Positions 8,931-17,232 of a DNA stretch of 64,000 nucleotides are shown piece after piece. The position numbers and the translations under genes are program-made. The notes below the pieces were generated by a model. The model worked only from the letters and a program-made list of their open reading frames with translations. It was not told the origin of the DNA and did not search any database. The DNA is from Pedococcus dokdonensis (GTDB taxonomy: Bacteria; Actinomycetota; Actinomycetes; Actinomycetales; Dermatophilaceae), in assembly GCF_900104525.1 (NCBI RefSeq), contig NZ_LT629711.1, forward strand, positions 3,348,001-3,412,000. The letters run 5' to 3'. Numbering within the stretch: the first letter of the stretch is position 1; the number at the start of each line of letters is the position of its first letter.

Positions 8931-9526
8931 CAGCCTCGATCCCTGGCCCAGTAGAGGGCGGCGGCCAGCAGCAGCATCGCTCCCACAATCCCTTCGACCC
9001 AGTAGATGAGGCGGCGCCGAGGCTGGAGCGGATCAGAGTCCTGGTGACCAGATGCCCGGGGCGATGTCGCCGTGGTCGTTGCCGCCGCGGGAGGTGTGGT
9101 GCTGCCGGACGCTGTCGGAGTAGGTGTTGGTGACCTGCCGGTCGAGGCAGCAGCCGGGCGAACGGTGAAGGCAATCGTTCCGGAGATCGGGTGACCATCG
9201 ACGGAGACAACCCGGAACGCGAACTTCCAGGCGCCCGTAAGCCGGAGACCGTCCGGGACGCTGACACGGAGCGTCTCACCGTCAACCGTAACCGGCACCG
9301 CCCGGGGGGCGCCGCCGGCCACGGCCAAGGTTGCCTTGGAGAACTTCGGTTCGATGCGATCCGAGAACGTTGCCCGCACGGTCGACGGCGCACTGGTGAC
9401 CACGGCATTCGCGCCGGGCGTGGACGAGGTGAGCTCGGAGTGCGCGGCCACCGGCGGCGTGAAGCTGAGCAGGGCCGCACCGGCCGTCACCGGAACCACC
9501 AAGAGTCGTGTCCGGAGCCGGCTCAC
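8930..9526 (-). CDS. copC: CopC-domain copper-binding exported protein
   Basis: A signal peptide is followed by the mature start AHSELTSSTPG, whose first His is the classic CopC copper ligand; a second conserved site is VDGHPISG. The CopC domain covers about residues 28-120. A Thr/Pro/Ala spacer and a C-terminal helix (VEGIVGAMLLLAAALYWA) anchor it to the membrane. It probably binds Cu(II) outside the cell and passes it to the CopD domain encoded next. Overlaps both neighbours by four bases. Confidence 0.93.
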   Translation of the reverse strand: MSRLRTRLLVVPVTAGAALLSFTPPVAAHSELTSSTPGANAVVTSAPSTVRATFSDRIEPKFSKATLAVAGGAPRAVPVTVDGETLRVSVPDGLRLTGAWKFAFRVVSVDGHPISGTIAFTVRPAAASTGRSPTPTPTASGSTTPPAAATTTATSPRASGHQDSDPLQPRRRLIYWVEGIVGAMLLLAAALYWARDRG

Positions 9527-10302
9527 GTGGACGCCCTGGACTGCAGCAGGGTCTCCATCTGCTCAATCTCGGCGGCCTGCGCCGACTTGATCGCCTGCGC
9601 CAGCGCGACGACCTCGGGGCGGTTCGTGCGCTCAAGGACTGCCTGCGCCATCTGCACCCCGCCACGGTGGTGCGCGATCATCAGCTGGAGGAACAGGCGC
9701 TCGGCCGCCACCCCGGAGGCGGCGTCCAGACGCTTGAGGTCGGCGGGGCTGGCCATGCCGGGCATGCTCGCGGACCCGATTGGGCTGGCCGAGTTGGTCC
9801 CTGACGTCGCCGACGTGCCGGTAGGCCCCATGCCGTTCATCTCGTGCCCGGCCGAGGACATCCACGCCATGGCGGGCTCCGACCCCGTCTGCGGCAGGTC
9901 CCACAGGGTCAGCCAACCGAACATCTGCCCGGACTGCTGCTGCTGGCTGGTGATGATGTCGTACGCGACCGTGCGAAGCGTCGGATCGGTGGTCTTGTCG
10001 CGAATGGTCAGCGCCATCTGCACGGCCTGCCCGTGGTGGGTCTGCATGTCCCGGGCGAAGCCAGCCTCCGGGCTGTTGTCGCCCGGGTGGGTGTTGCGGC
10101 CGGCGAGGCCGTAACCGAGCAGCCCAGCCGTGAACAGCGCCGCCATGGCGAGGACGACAGCAACGAGGACGACCTCGAGCCGTGCGCCGCGCCCGCGACG
10201 AGGATCGTCGACCTGGCTCGGAATCAGCGCCCCGGCATCCGTCCGGGACGCTGCACCGACTGCGAGGGCAGGAGCTGCGGTGTGCCGACGTGGGCGACTC
10301 AC
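9523..10302 (-). CDS. DUF305 family membrane-anchored protein
   Basis: A 259-residue protein with one N-terminal membrane anchor (VVLVAVVLAMAALFTAGLLG) and two His/Met-rich DUF305 halves marked by FARDMQTHHGQAVQMA and LMIAHHRGGVQMAQAV, typical of ferritin-like DUF305 proteins linked to copper handling. The central loop is Met/Gly/Ser-rich (GHEMNGMGP, SMPGMAS), a composition that favours copper binding. GTG start overlaps the upstream stop. A second DUF305 lipoprotein lies at 30,046. Confidence 0.9.
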   Translation of the reverse strand: MSRPRRHTAAPALAVGAASRTDAGALIPSQVDDPRRGRGARLEVVLVAVVLAMAALFTAGLLGYGLAGRNTHPGDNSPEAGFARDMQTHHGQAVQMALTIRDKTTDPTLRTVAYDIITSQQQQSGQMFGWLTLWDLPQTGSEPAMAWMSSAGHEMNGMGPTGTSATSGTNSASPIGSASMPGMASPADLKRLDAASGVAAERLFLQLMIAHHRGGVQMAQAVLERTNRPEVVALAQAIKSAQAAEIEQMETLLQSRAST

Positions 10303-10943
10303 GAGCCCATGCCCGGCGCGGCGTCCGTCCCGTCGGTCCCACCAGTGCAGGGAGCTCCCGGCTCGGGAGCCTGCGAACCTTGGCGGAACTCACGGATGAA
10401 CGCTGGCAGACGAGAGTCGTTGACCCCCGTCAATGGCAACTGTCGACCCCACGCGGAGACAACAACGGGCGCCTTCAAACCCTCAAACGGGGACAGCACC
10501 GCATACGTGTCCGGCATCGACTTGCTCAGCTCCGCAACCTCGGCCGCCGGCAGGTCGGGCTTGTAGGTGATCCACACCGCGCCGTGCTCCATTGAATGCA
10601 CGGCGTTCTCGTTCGGGACCGGTTTGTCATACGTCGCGCAGTTCAGCCACGCGGGGGCGTGCTCACCACCCGCTGGCGGGGTCTGGGCATAGGTCACCGG
10701 TTTGTCGGTGTGGCCCGATTCCACCGTGTACGTGGCCACCTGCTTCAGGCTTGGCTTGTTCTGCTGCTCCCGGACGATGGAGAACGTCACGATGCCGGCC
10801 ACGAGGACCAGCACGGTGGCGGTAGCACTCCAGATGGCGACGCTGCGCCGCCGCTCGGCCCGCAATTGCTTCTTGCGCAGCTGCGTCACCTTGTCTCGGG
10901 CGGAATCGCGGGCCTGCTTGCTCGCGCTGCCGGACGGCGACAC
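10299..10943 (-). CDS. DUF3105 family membrane-anchored protein
   Basis: First gene of the leftward copper operon. The GTG start at 10943 is preceded by AAGGAG at a good distance. A basic N-terminus (SKQARDSARDKVTQLRKKQL) leads into one membrane helix, then the exported DUF3105 domain with the family motif PPAGGEHAPAWLNCATYD and VHSMEHGAVWITY. Conserved His and Cys may bind metal; the function is unknown. DUF3105 and DUF305 genes often adjoin in actinobacteria. The 230-base divergent intergenic region carries a direct-repeat operator. Confidence 0.88.
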   Translation of the reverse strand: MSPSGSASKQARDSARDKVTQLRKKQLRAERRRSVAIWSATATVLVLVAGIVTFSIVREQQNKPSLKQVATYTVESGHTDKPVTYAQTPPAGGEHAPAWLNCATYDKPVPNENAVHSMEHGAVWITYKPDLPAAEVAELSKSMPDTYAVLSPFEGLKAPVVVSAWGRQLPLTGVNDSRLPAFIREFRQGSQAPEPGAPCTGGTDGTDAAPGMGS

Positions 10944-11094
10944 GGGGAACTCCTTGCTGGTCGGAAACCGGTTGGACGGCGCGGCCGGAGCGCAGGGGTG
11001 TGCTCGGCCGCGCCTAGGACCGACCGGCTGAAGGGCCCGTGTGGCGGTCCTGTGTGCCACAGTCCGACATGACTGCCGTGAAACTGCCGAGAAA

Positions 11095-11118
11095 CGATGA
11101 AGATCTGACGAAGATCCG
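11095..11118. promoter_or_regulatory. Direct-repeat operator, 11-bp period, between copper operon and response regulator
   Basis: Reads GATGAAG at 11096 and GACGAAG at 11107, exactly 11 bases apart, which is the head-to-tail spacing bound by OmpR/PhoB-type response regulators. On the other strand this is CTTCGTC-CTTCATC. The same arrangement occurs at 27857 and 29908, beside other copper genes. It lies between the divergent DUF3105 operon and the response regulator. Confidence 0.65.
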
Positions 11119-11174
11119 CCGTGGGAAGGCGGAGCGCAGCCCCTTCCGAAGCACCCGGCAGTGACACTGGAGGC

Positions 11175-11915
11175 GTGAGCCTGACAGCCGTCCAGGGCCG
11201 AACCGGTCCAGAACCCGTCGCAAGAGTGCTCGTCGTCGACGACGAGCGTGCTCTCGCACGACTCATCGCCGGGTACTTGACGAAGGCTGGCATGGCTGCG
11301 CAGGTGTGCCACTCGGGCCCCGAGGCCGTCGAGGCCGCCAGGGAAGCGCAGCCGGACCTGATCATCCTTGACCTTGGCCTCCCTGGCATGGACGGCGTCG
11401 AAGTATGCCGGCGCGTGCGCACCTTCTCCGACTGCTACATCGTCATGTTGACCGCCCGTGACGACGAGATCGACAAGCTCGTAGGCCTGTCCGTGGGTGC
11501 AGACGACTACGTCACCAAACCATTCAGCCCCAGGGAGCTGATTGCCCGCGTCCAGGCCATGCTGCGCCGACCACGAGCCGGGCCAGTCGCACACACCGTC
11601 ACGGAGGAACCGGCACGCGTGTTCGGCGACTTGGTGATCGACGCCGCTGGCCGCGAGGTACACGTCGCCGGGGCGCAGATCGAGCTCACACCAACAGAGT
11701 TCGACATCCTCGGTGTCCTCTCCGCACGGCCCAAGCTCGCGTTCAGCAGAGCCCAGCTCATCGAGGATGTCTGGGGTTCCGCCTGGAGTGGTGACGAACG
11801 GCTCGTCGACGTGCACGTCGGACACCTTCGTCGCAAGCTCGGGGACGACCCGACATCGCCACGGTACGTGCGCACCGTGCGCGGTGTGGGTTACCGGATG
11901 GGCAGCGGCGAATGA
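11175..11915 (+). CDS. OmpR/PhoB-family response regulator, copper-type
   Basis: A receiver domain (about residues 16-130) has the acidic pair DDE at 22-24, phospho-acceptor Asp66 (LILDLGLPG region) and Lys in the TKPFSP motif. It is followed by a winged-helix DNA-binding domain ending VRTVRGVGYRM. The GTG at 11175 is preferred although its GGAGG lies very close; GTG at 11121 is an alternative. The stop overlaps the kinase start (ATGA). The neighbouring operon suggests copper-responsive activation. A close paralog is encoded at 27059-27796, with the same active-site motifs and Asp66 at the same position. Confidence 0.93.
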   Translation: MSLTAVQGRTGPEPVARVLVVDDERALARLIAGYLTKAGMAAQVCHSGPEAVEAAREAQPDLIILDLGLPGMDGVEVCRRVRTFSDCYIVMLTARDDEIDKLVGLSVGADDYVTKPFSPRELIARVQAMLRRPRAGPVAHTVTEEPARVFGDLVIDAAGREVHVAGAQIELTPTEFDILGVLSARPKLAFSRAQLIEDVWGSAWSGDERLVDVHVGHLRRKLGDDPTSPRYVRTVRGVGYRMGSGE

Positions 11916-13045
11916 GGTCCCCGCTACCGATGCTGACTCGACGCGGACTGGTCACCAGGCTCCTGGTGACTCAGGCGATCGTGCTCGTGGCTGGGCTGGT
12001 CATCTGCTGGGGGGTCGCCATCCTTGTCGGCCCGCCGCTGTTCCACCAACACCTGCAGCAGGCTGGGCACACAACCCAGTCGCCCGAGCTCGACCACATC
12101 GAGGACGCGTTCGCGTCCGCGAACTTCATCGCCCTCGCGGTGGCTCTCGTTACCGCGCTCCTCATCGCACTGGCTGTCAGCGTCTACCTCACACGGCGCA
12201 TCCAAGGCCCCCTCACCGCACTGGCTCAGGCCGCGGGCGACGTGGCCCAGGGTCGACACGTGCACGTGTCCGCATCCGGCATCGGTGCCGAATTCGACCA
12301 GCTGGCGGTCGCGTTCAACCAGATGGCCGACCGCCTCGACAGCGTGGAGGACACCCGCCGCCGTCTCCTGTCCGATCTTGCGCACGAGATGCGTACCCCC
12401 GTCACCACGATCGAGGGGTACCTGGAGGGTCTGGAGGATGGGGTCGTGGAGTGGGACGAGGACACCGCGTCCGTGATGCGCGAACAAGCAAGCCGCCTCA
12501 TCCGCCTCATTGAGGACATCGACGACGTCTCCCGCGCCGAAGAGGGTCGAATGCAATTGGAGCTGCACGACGCTGCGGTGTCAGACCTCATCTGGAACGC
12601 GGGCGCCACCTTCCGGGACCGGTACGCCCGCAAGGGGGTGAACCTGCTCGCCGACCCGCGTAGGGGGGCTGGGTATGTCGTCAGCGTGGACGCGCAGCGC
12701 ATGGCGCAGGTCCTGTCCAACCTGCTCGCAAACGCATTGCGGCACACCACTCCCGGCGGCACCGTCCAGCTGAGCGCGCAGGTCGCCACGGATACGGTCA
12801 CGCTCACCGTGCAGGACACCGGCGAAGGCATCCCGGCGGACGCGCTGCCCCACCTGTTCGAGCGGTTCTACCGGGGCGACACCGCCAGGGACCGCGATCA
12901 CGGCGGCGCCGGCATCGGACTGACTATCAGCAGGGCCATCACCGAAGCCCACGGAGGACGGCTCGTTGCTCATAGCGACGGCCCTGACATGGGGGCCGAG
13001 TTCTCGGTCGTCCTGCCCGCCCGGCCTGAAGGCCGCAGGGAATGA
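11912..13045 (+). CDS. Sensor histidine kinase, partner of the response regulator
   Basis: Two membrane helices flank a short extracellular loop containing FHQHLQQAGHTTQSPELDHIE. A HAMP domain, a phospho-acceptor box LSDLAHEMRTPVTTIEGY and a complete ATPase domain (NLLANALRH, DTGEGIP, GGAGIGL) follow. The loop is shared with the kinase at 25854-27062 (FHQH, AG, ELDHIE), so the two probably sense the same ligand; His residues make copper the best guess. 377 residues. Confidence 0.93.
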   Translation: MRSPLPMLTRRGLVTRLLVTQAIVLVAGLVICWGVAILVGPPLFHQHLQQAGHTTQSPELDHIEDAFASANFIALAVALVTALLIALAVSVYLTRRIQGPLTALAQAAGDVAQGRHVHVSASGIGAEFDQLAVAFNQMADRLDSVEDTRRRLLSDLAHEMRTPVTTIEGYLEGLEDGVVEWDEDTASVMREQASRLIRLIEDIDDVSRAEEGRMQLELHDAAVSDLIWNAGATFRDRYARKGVNLLADPRRGAGYVVSVDAQRMAQVLSNLLANALRHTTPGGTVQLSAQVATDTVTLTVQDTGEGIPADALPHLFERFYRGDTARDRDHGGAGIGLTISRAITEAHGGRLVAHSDGPDMGAEFSVVLPARPEGRRE

Positions 13046-13278
13046 GGGCTTCCGACAACAGCCCACCCCAGCGTGCTGAAGATCCCGTCGCAAAGCCTGC
13101 GCCGCTGCGCCGGTCCCGCCGAGGCCGTGCCCTGCCGGCGTTGGCACTCGCCATCCTTGGTCTAGTAATTGTGCTCGCGTTGCGGGGAGCTCTGAGCGCC
13201 ACCACCCTGCTCTTTCCCGCGGTGCTTTTCGCTGCCGCGGCATGGGTGGCACACTTTCTGAGCCAGGAGCGGCGGTGA
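13042..13278 (+). CDS. Small two-helix membrane protein
   Basis: A 78-residue protein whose ATG overlaps the kinase stop (ATGA), which supports it as a real gene. A basic N-terminal half (LRRSRRGRALP) precedes two hydrophobic segments and a short charged end (FLSQERR). No family recognised; it may modulate the kinase or simply travel with it. Confidence 0.6.
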   Translation: MRASDNSPPQRAEDPVAKPAPLRRSRRGRALPALALAILGLVIVLALRGALSATTLLFPAVLFAAAAWVAHFLSQERR

Positions 13279-13414
13279 GCGCGCCGGCGATGGCGCGCGC
13301 CAGTTCCTGCCACACGACGAAAGGCAACCGGCCGCGCATACCCACGTGCTGGCTCAAAGGGCGGCCGAAGCACGGGCAGCCACAAGCGCCGCCGGACCAA
13401 GCAAGGAGAGGCTC

Positions 13415-14176
13415 ATGAACGCCGTGGGGCAGGCCGCCATACTTGTCGCGTTCCCGGTTAGCGCAGCCGTCGCTGGGTCCGTCACCGCGGTGTTGCGCCG
13501 CCCCGGGCCGCGCCTGTCCAGCGGCATCCAGCACTTCGCGGCCGGGGTCGTCATGGCTGCCCTCGTCGGAGAGGTCCTGCCAGGGCTCCGGGAGGAGGGG
13601 AACCTGCCCTGGGCGGTGGTCGGGTTCGCCTCGGGTGTCGCCGTCCTGCTCGCCCTGAGCGCATACAGCCGCAACCGCGAGAAGGCTCTGGAATCGCACC
13701 AGGCCGCGTTGGGTGCAGCCGCACGGACCACCGCGGCAGCCGTGCCTCTGGCATTGCTGGCCACCGTGGCGATCGACCTGCTCCTGGACGGGGTGCTGGT
13801 TGGGCTGGGAGCAACCCTCGGTGCAACTCAGGGCCTCATCCTCACGATCGCGCTGACCATCGAGATCCTGTTCCTGGGCCTGTCCTTGGCCGCGGAACTC
13901 GTGGACTCAGGTCTGAGCAGGACCCGGGCAGCGGTCACCTGCTCCGCGGTCGGGCTGTCGACAGCTGTCGGGGCCATTGGCGGGGCTGCCCTGCTCAGCG
14001 ACGCGACCAGACCGGTGCTGGCGGCCGTCCTGGCATTTGGCGCCGCGGCGCTGCTTTACCTCGCCGTTGAGGAGCTCCTCGTCGAGGCCCACGAGGAACA
14101 GGAGACGACTCTGCTCGCCGCTATGTTCTTCCTCGGCTTCCTCGTCATCTACGTCCTCGGCGAAATCGCTCAGTGA
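13415..14176 (+). CDS. ZIP-like divalent metal transporter
   Basis: A 253-residue membrane protein of about seven helices. The layout is that of small ZIP-family carriers: an N-terminal helix group with IQHFAAGVVMAALVGEVLPGL (a His and Glu in the helix), then IDLLLDGVLVGLG and IEILFLGLSLAAEL helices with acidic residues, and EELLVEAHEE near the end. The start is fixed by AAGGAGAGG just before ATG 13415. Substrate unknown; Zn, Mn or Cu are possible. Some metal-binding His of classic ZIPs are replaced by Asp/Glu, so direction and substrate are uncertain. Confidence 0.7.
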   Translation: MNAVGQAAILVAFPVSAAVAGSVTAVLRRPGPRLSSGIQHFAAGVVMAALVGEVLPGLREEGNLPWAVVGFASGVAVLLALSAYSRNREKALESHQAALGAAARTTAAAVPLALLATVAIDLLLDGVLVGLGATLGATQGLILTIALTIEILFLGLSLAAELVDSGLSRTRAAVTCSAVGLSTAVGAIGGAALLSDATRPVLAAVLAFGAAALLYLAVEELLVEAHEEQETTLLAAMFFLGFLVIYVLGEIAQ

Positions 14177-14260
14177 CGAATGCCCTGGCTGTCCGCCCTC
14201 CTTACGACCCTCACTGTCCGCGTGCCGAGCTGACCTCGCAGACCTGCTTCCCGAGGCGGG

Positions 14261-14341
14261 CGGAGCGACTGCGCGCCTGCAGCAAGGGAATCGAAAAGGC
14301 CTGGACGAACGAGCAGCTGCAGCTTTCCCTGGTGTTCAGGT
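14261..14341 (+). pseudogene. Remnant of a DinB-like gene
   Basis: Within the 251-base gap between the ZIP-like gene and arsC, about 80 bases match the DinB-like gene at 38935-39492. The translated pieces ERLRACSKG and AWTNEQL correspond to ERLRARSNG and AWTNEQLLFHMVF, with a small insertion and divergence after it. There is no start codon in context and no continuation, so it is a degraded copy. Confidence 0.6.
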
Positions 14342-14427
14342 CCCGCCTTGTGCGGCGCCGGTCCCGCCGCCAATGATCAACTAGCTCGCCGAGACCATCT
14401 CCCGGCGTCCGCTCACGTTACGTCACG

Positions 14428-14865
14428 TCACGTCCGGCGCGGGAGGGGCTCGACCTGGAGCTCCTTGAGGAGGGTCAGGACTCGCTCTTTGATTTCGTCG
14501 CGGATCGGTCGGACCGAGTCCACGCCCTGCCCGGCCGGGTCTTCGAGAGTCCAGTCCTCGTACCGCTTGCCTGGGTAGATGGGGCAGGTGTCGCCGCAGC
14601 CCATCGTGATGACGACGTCGGAGGCCTGGACGGCTTCGTTGGTCAGGATCTTGGGCTTCTCGGCGGAGATGTCGACGCCCTCTTCGAGCATGGCCTCGCG
14701 GACGGCGGGGTTGATCGACTCGGCGGGGGCGGAACCGGCGGAGCGGACCTCGACGGCGCCACCGGACAGGTGGTGGGTGTAGGCGGCGGCCATCTGGGAC
14801 CGTCCGGCGTTGTGGACGCAGACGTACAAGACGGACGGGCGGCTGGTGGCCTGGTCGGTGCTCAT
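14428..14865 (-). CDS. arsC: Arsenate reductase, LMW-phosphatase type
   Basis: Reduces arsenate to arsenite in the cytoplasm. The P-loop VCVHNAGRS (CX5R) is near residue 16 and a second catalytic region is MGCGDTCPIYPGKRYEDW, typical of actinobacterial thioredoxin- or mycothiol-linked ArsC. 145 residues. Lies downstream of a second arsC in a leftward operon that begins with the aquaporin. Confidence 0.94.
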   Translation of the reverse strand: MSTDQATSRPSVLYVCVHNAGRSQMAAAYTHHLSGGAVEVRSAGSAPAESINPAVREAMLEEGVDISAEKPKILTNEAVQASDVVITMGCGDTCPIYPGKRYEDWTLEDPAGQGVDSVRPIRDEIKERVLTLLKELQVEPLPRRT

Positions 14866-14888
14866 GGTGGCTTCCTGGGGTGGAGGGG

Positions 14889-15506
14889 TCAGTTGAGAAT
14901 GTCGCGCAGCAATGCGGTGACGCGGGCCTGGATGTCGTCTCGGATGTCACGGACGACCTCGATGGGCCGCCCGGCGGGGTCGGCGACGTTCCAGTCCTCG
15001 TACCGCTTGCCGGGGAAGATCGGGCAGGCGTCGCCGCAGCCCATGGTGATGATGACGTCCGCTGCGCCGATGACGTTGTCGGACAAGGGCTTGGGGTAAG
15101 CCGTGGTCAGGGCGATACCGCGTTCGGCGAGGACCTCGACGACGAGCGGGTTGATGCTCCCGGCCGGGGCGGACCCGGCGGACCGGACGTGGACCCGGTG
15201 GGCGGACAGGTGCTCGGCGAGAGCGGCGGCCATCTGCGACCGTCCGGCGTTCTGGACGCACACGAACAGCAGTTCTGGGACGGCCTTGGCTACGCGCCCT
15301 TCGGCCTGGGCGGCCGCCGTGAGCTGTTCCTTGGCGTGCCTGGCCACCAGGATCGGCAGGAACGTCTGCACCGTCGAGACCGGTTCGAGGAGGTGGCGCG
15401 CATCGGCCACGGCTCCGGCCACACTCTCGCGGGAGAACACTCCGTCGTACGAGTAGGCGAGGTCGTCGACAATGGCGGAGTACGGGTCGGTGGCGTGAAG
15501 TGTCAC
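14889..15506 (-). CDS. arsC: Arsenate reductase with N-terminal helical extension
   Basis: A second LMW-phosphatase-type arsenate reductase of 205 residues. About 75 extra N-terminal residues form a helical domain (AIVDDLAYSYDGVFSRESV) known from some actinobacterial ArsC proteins. The catalytic part has VCVQNAGRS and MGCGDACPIFPGKRYEDW. GTG start overlaps the aquaporin stop (GTGA). The two ArsC proteins may differ in electron donor, which is inference. Confidence 0.93.
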   Translation of the reverse strand: MTLHATDPYSAIVDDLAYSYDGVFSRESVAGAVADARHLLEPVSTVQTFLPILVARHAKEQLTAAAQAEGRVAKAVPELLFVCVQNAGRSQMAAALAEHLSAHRVHVRSAGSAPAGSINPLVVEVLAERGIALTTAYPKPLSDNVIGAADVIITMGCGDACPIFPGKRYEDWNVADPAGRPIEVVRDIRDDIQARVTALLRDILN

Positions 15507-16252
15507 GGGGTACTCCTGGGCGTGGAGTGGGCGGGGTGGGGGACAACCACGTCGTCGGCGGTGGCGCTGATGTCCGGGTAGAGGCCGAGCGTGACGACGA
15601 TCCCGACGGCGAGGCCGACGAGCTGGGCGGCGATGAACGCGACGGCGGAGCCGGGGGCGATCCCGGCGAACGTGTCGGAGAAGATGCGTCCGATGGTGAC
15701 AGCGGGGTTGGCGAACGAGGTGGAGCTGGTGAACCAGTACGCGGCCCCGATGTAAGCCCCAACGGCGGGGGCCGCGATTGCGCCGCGGCCGGAGCGGACC
15801 AGGGCGAAGATCAGCGCGAGCAGGAAGGTGGTGGCGACCACCTCGGCGAGCAGGCGCCCACCGGTGGCACGGTCCTTGGTGGAGATCGACGTGCCGACGT
15901 CGAACATCGCGTTGGCCAGCACCGACCCGCCGATCGAGCCGAGGACCTGCGCAACCGTGTACGCGCCCACGTCCGGCAGGGTCAAGCCGTGCCCCGTGCG
16001 ACGACCGAGGAACCAGTCGGCCAACGACACGACCGGGTTGAAGTGGGCACCGGAGACGGGACCGAACAGGAGGATCAGGACGGTGAGCCCGAGCACGGTC
16101 GCGATGCTGTTCTCCAGCAGCTGCAGCCCGACGTCCTCCGGGGACAGTTGCTGGGCGGCGATGCCTGACCCGACCACAACGGCGACAAGCAGGGCGGTCC
16201 CGAGGAACTCGGCGAGGAGACGGCGGGGCAGCGGCGGTGCGGGAGTGCTCAC
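15503..16252 (-). CDS. aqpS: Aquaporin-family channel in the arsenic operon
   Basis: A MIP-family channel of 249 residues with six helices and the two pore half-helices: HFNPVV (NPV instead of NPA) and FANPAV. In arsenic operons such as that of Sinorhizobium meliloti, AqpS lets arsenite formed by ArsC leave the cell down its gradient; the arrangement here (aquaporin followed by two arsC, divergent arsR) fits that role. No Acr3 or ArsB pump is encoded in this window. The gene symbol is by analogy. Confidence 0.88.
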   Translation of the reverse strand: MSTPAPPLPRRLLAEFLGTALLVAVVVGSGIAAQQLSPEDVGLQLLENSIATVLGLTVLILLFGPVSGAHFNPVVSLADWFLGRRTGHGLTLPDVGAYTVAQVLGSIGGSVLANAMFDVGTSISTKDRATGGRLLAEVVATTFLLALIFALVRSGRGAIAAPAVGAYIGAAYWFTSSTSFANPAVTIGRIFSDTFAGIAPGSAVAFIAAQLVGLAVGIVVTLGLYPDISATADDVVVPHPAHSTPRSTP

Positions 16253-16261
16253 CCGACCATG

Positions 16262-16297
16262 TTGACGCGGGAGAACGTCTCAGTCAAACTTGAGGCA
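16262..16297 (+). promoter_or_regulatory. ArsR operator/promoter
   Basis: TTGACG at 16262 is a likely -35. The palindrome TCAAACTTGA within CTCAGTCAAACTTGAGG lies just before the start of the ArsR fusion gene and would cover the -10 region. TCAA-N2-TTGA palindromes are usual for ArsR repressors. It lies between the divergent aquaporin and ArsR genes, so it can control both. Confidence 0.6.
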
Positions 16298-16978
16298 ATG
16301 AACATTGAGCGAACTGCCGAGTTGGAGTCGCGAGCGAAGGTCCACGGGGCCTTGGCGGAGGTGACGCGCCTGCAGATCGTCGACCTGCTCACCGTGGGCG
16401 ATGCGTCAGCATCCGAGGTCGGCGCCGAGCTGGACGTGCCGTCGAACCTGCTGGCCCACCACCTCAAGGTCCTCGAGCAGGCCGACCTGGTGACCCGTCG
16501 CCGCTCCGAGGGCGACGGGCGCCGCTGGTACCTCTCGCTGGGCCCTGCCGCCGACCCGAACCTGACTGGCGGATCGGTGCTGGGTTCGGCCTCACGCGTG
16601 GTGTTCGTGTGCTCCGCGAACACCGCCCGCTCCCACCTGGCCGCCGCGCTCTGGCGCCGAGCCAGCCCCATCGCCGCGATTTCCGCTGGGACCCACCCGG
16701 GTGAACGCATCCATCCCGGTGCGGTGAAGACCGCCGGCCGCCACCGCCTCCCGGTGCCGGACGTCGCCCCGCAGCTGCTCGACGCGGTCGCGCGCGACGG
16801 GGACCTGGTCATCACCGTGTGCGACCGCGCGCACGAGGAGCTCGGCGGCCTTGGCTGGGTGCACTGGTCGGTCCTGGACCCGGTTCCGCACGGCACGGAG
16901 GCCGCATTCGACGCCGCCTACGACGACCTCGCGACACGGGTAGCCGCGCTGGCCCCGCGGCTCGCACAAGCGTCCTGA
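16298..16978 (+). CDS. arsR: ArsR repressor fused to an LMW-phosphatase (ArsC-like) domain
   Basis: A 226-residue fusion. Residues about 1-90 form an ArsR winged helix (VTRLQIVDLLTVGDASASEV, SNLLAHHLKVLEQADLV). Residues about 95-220 are an LMW-phosphatase-type domain with intact P-loop VCSANTARS (CX5R). It lacks the MGCGDxCP element of the two arsC enzymes and has VITVCDRAHEEL instead. The classic ArsR arsenic cysteine pair in the DNA-binding helix is not seen, so sensing may involve the fused domain. Start chosen at MNIERTAEL, directly behind the operator. Confidence 0.9.
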   Translation: MNIERTAELESRAKVHGALAEVTRLQIVDLLTVGDASASEVGAELDVPSNLLAHHLKVLEQADLVTRRRSEGDGRRWYLSLGPAADPNLTGGSVLGSASRVVFVCSANTARSHLAAALWRRASPIAAISAGTHPGERIHPGAVKTAGRHRLPVPDVAPQLLDAVARDGDLVITVCDRAHEELGGLGWVHWSVLDPVPHGTEAAFDAAYDDLATRVAALAPRLAQAS

Positions 16979-16993
16979 CCCCTGTCAGGCCGG

Positions 16994-17023
16994 AGGCCCG
17001 AACCTCCAGGGTGGTTCGGGCCT
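16994..17023 (+). terminator. Rho-independent-type hairpin after arsR fusion
   Basis: An 11-bp perfect stem (AGGCCCGAACC with GGTTCGGGCCT) and an 8-base loop, 15 bases after the arsR-fusion stop. No T-run follows, as is common in actinobacteria. Confidence 0.75.
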
Positions 17024-17232
17024 CACCGCTTGGGTCGGGATCAGGCAGGGCAGCACACCGGCTGCGGTGCACAGACCACGCTCGAGGCGGGTGCGGGCTT
17101 TGCCAGCAGGCGAAGCCTCTCGCCGACCCGGGCCCCTGCGGCCTGCGCCTGGGTCAGTCCGCGGCGGGGACGGGCCGCACGAGCCTGCATGACGAGCCGG
17201 CGCTGCTCAGCCTCCCGGAGCAGGTCCTCTCG

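Noticed and set aside
10944..11825. N-terminal extension of the DUF3105 protein across the regulator gene
   Set aside because: It runs antisense to the response regulator; a GTG with AAGGAG at 10943 gives the family-like protein.
14417..14432. Short direct repeat ACGTCACGTCACG as a CRISPR or operator
   Set aside because: Only two to three copies of six bases with no spacers; probably chance at this composition.
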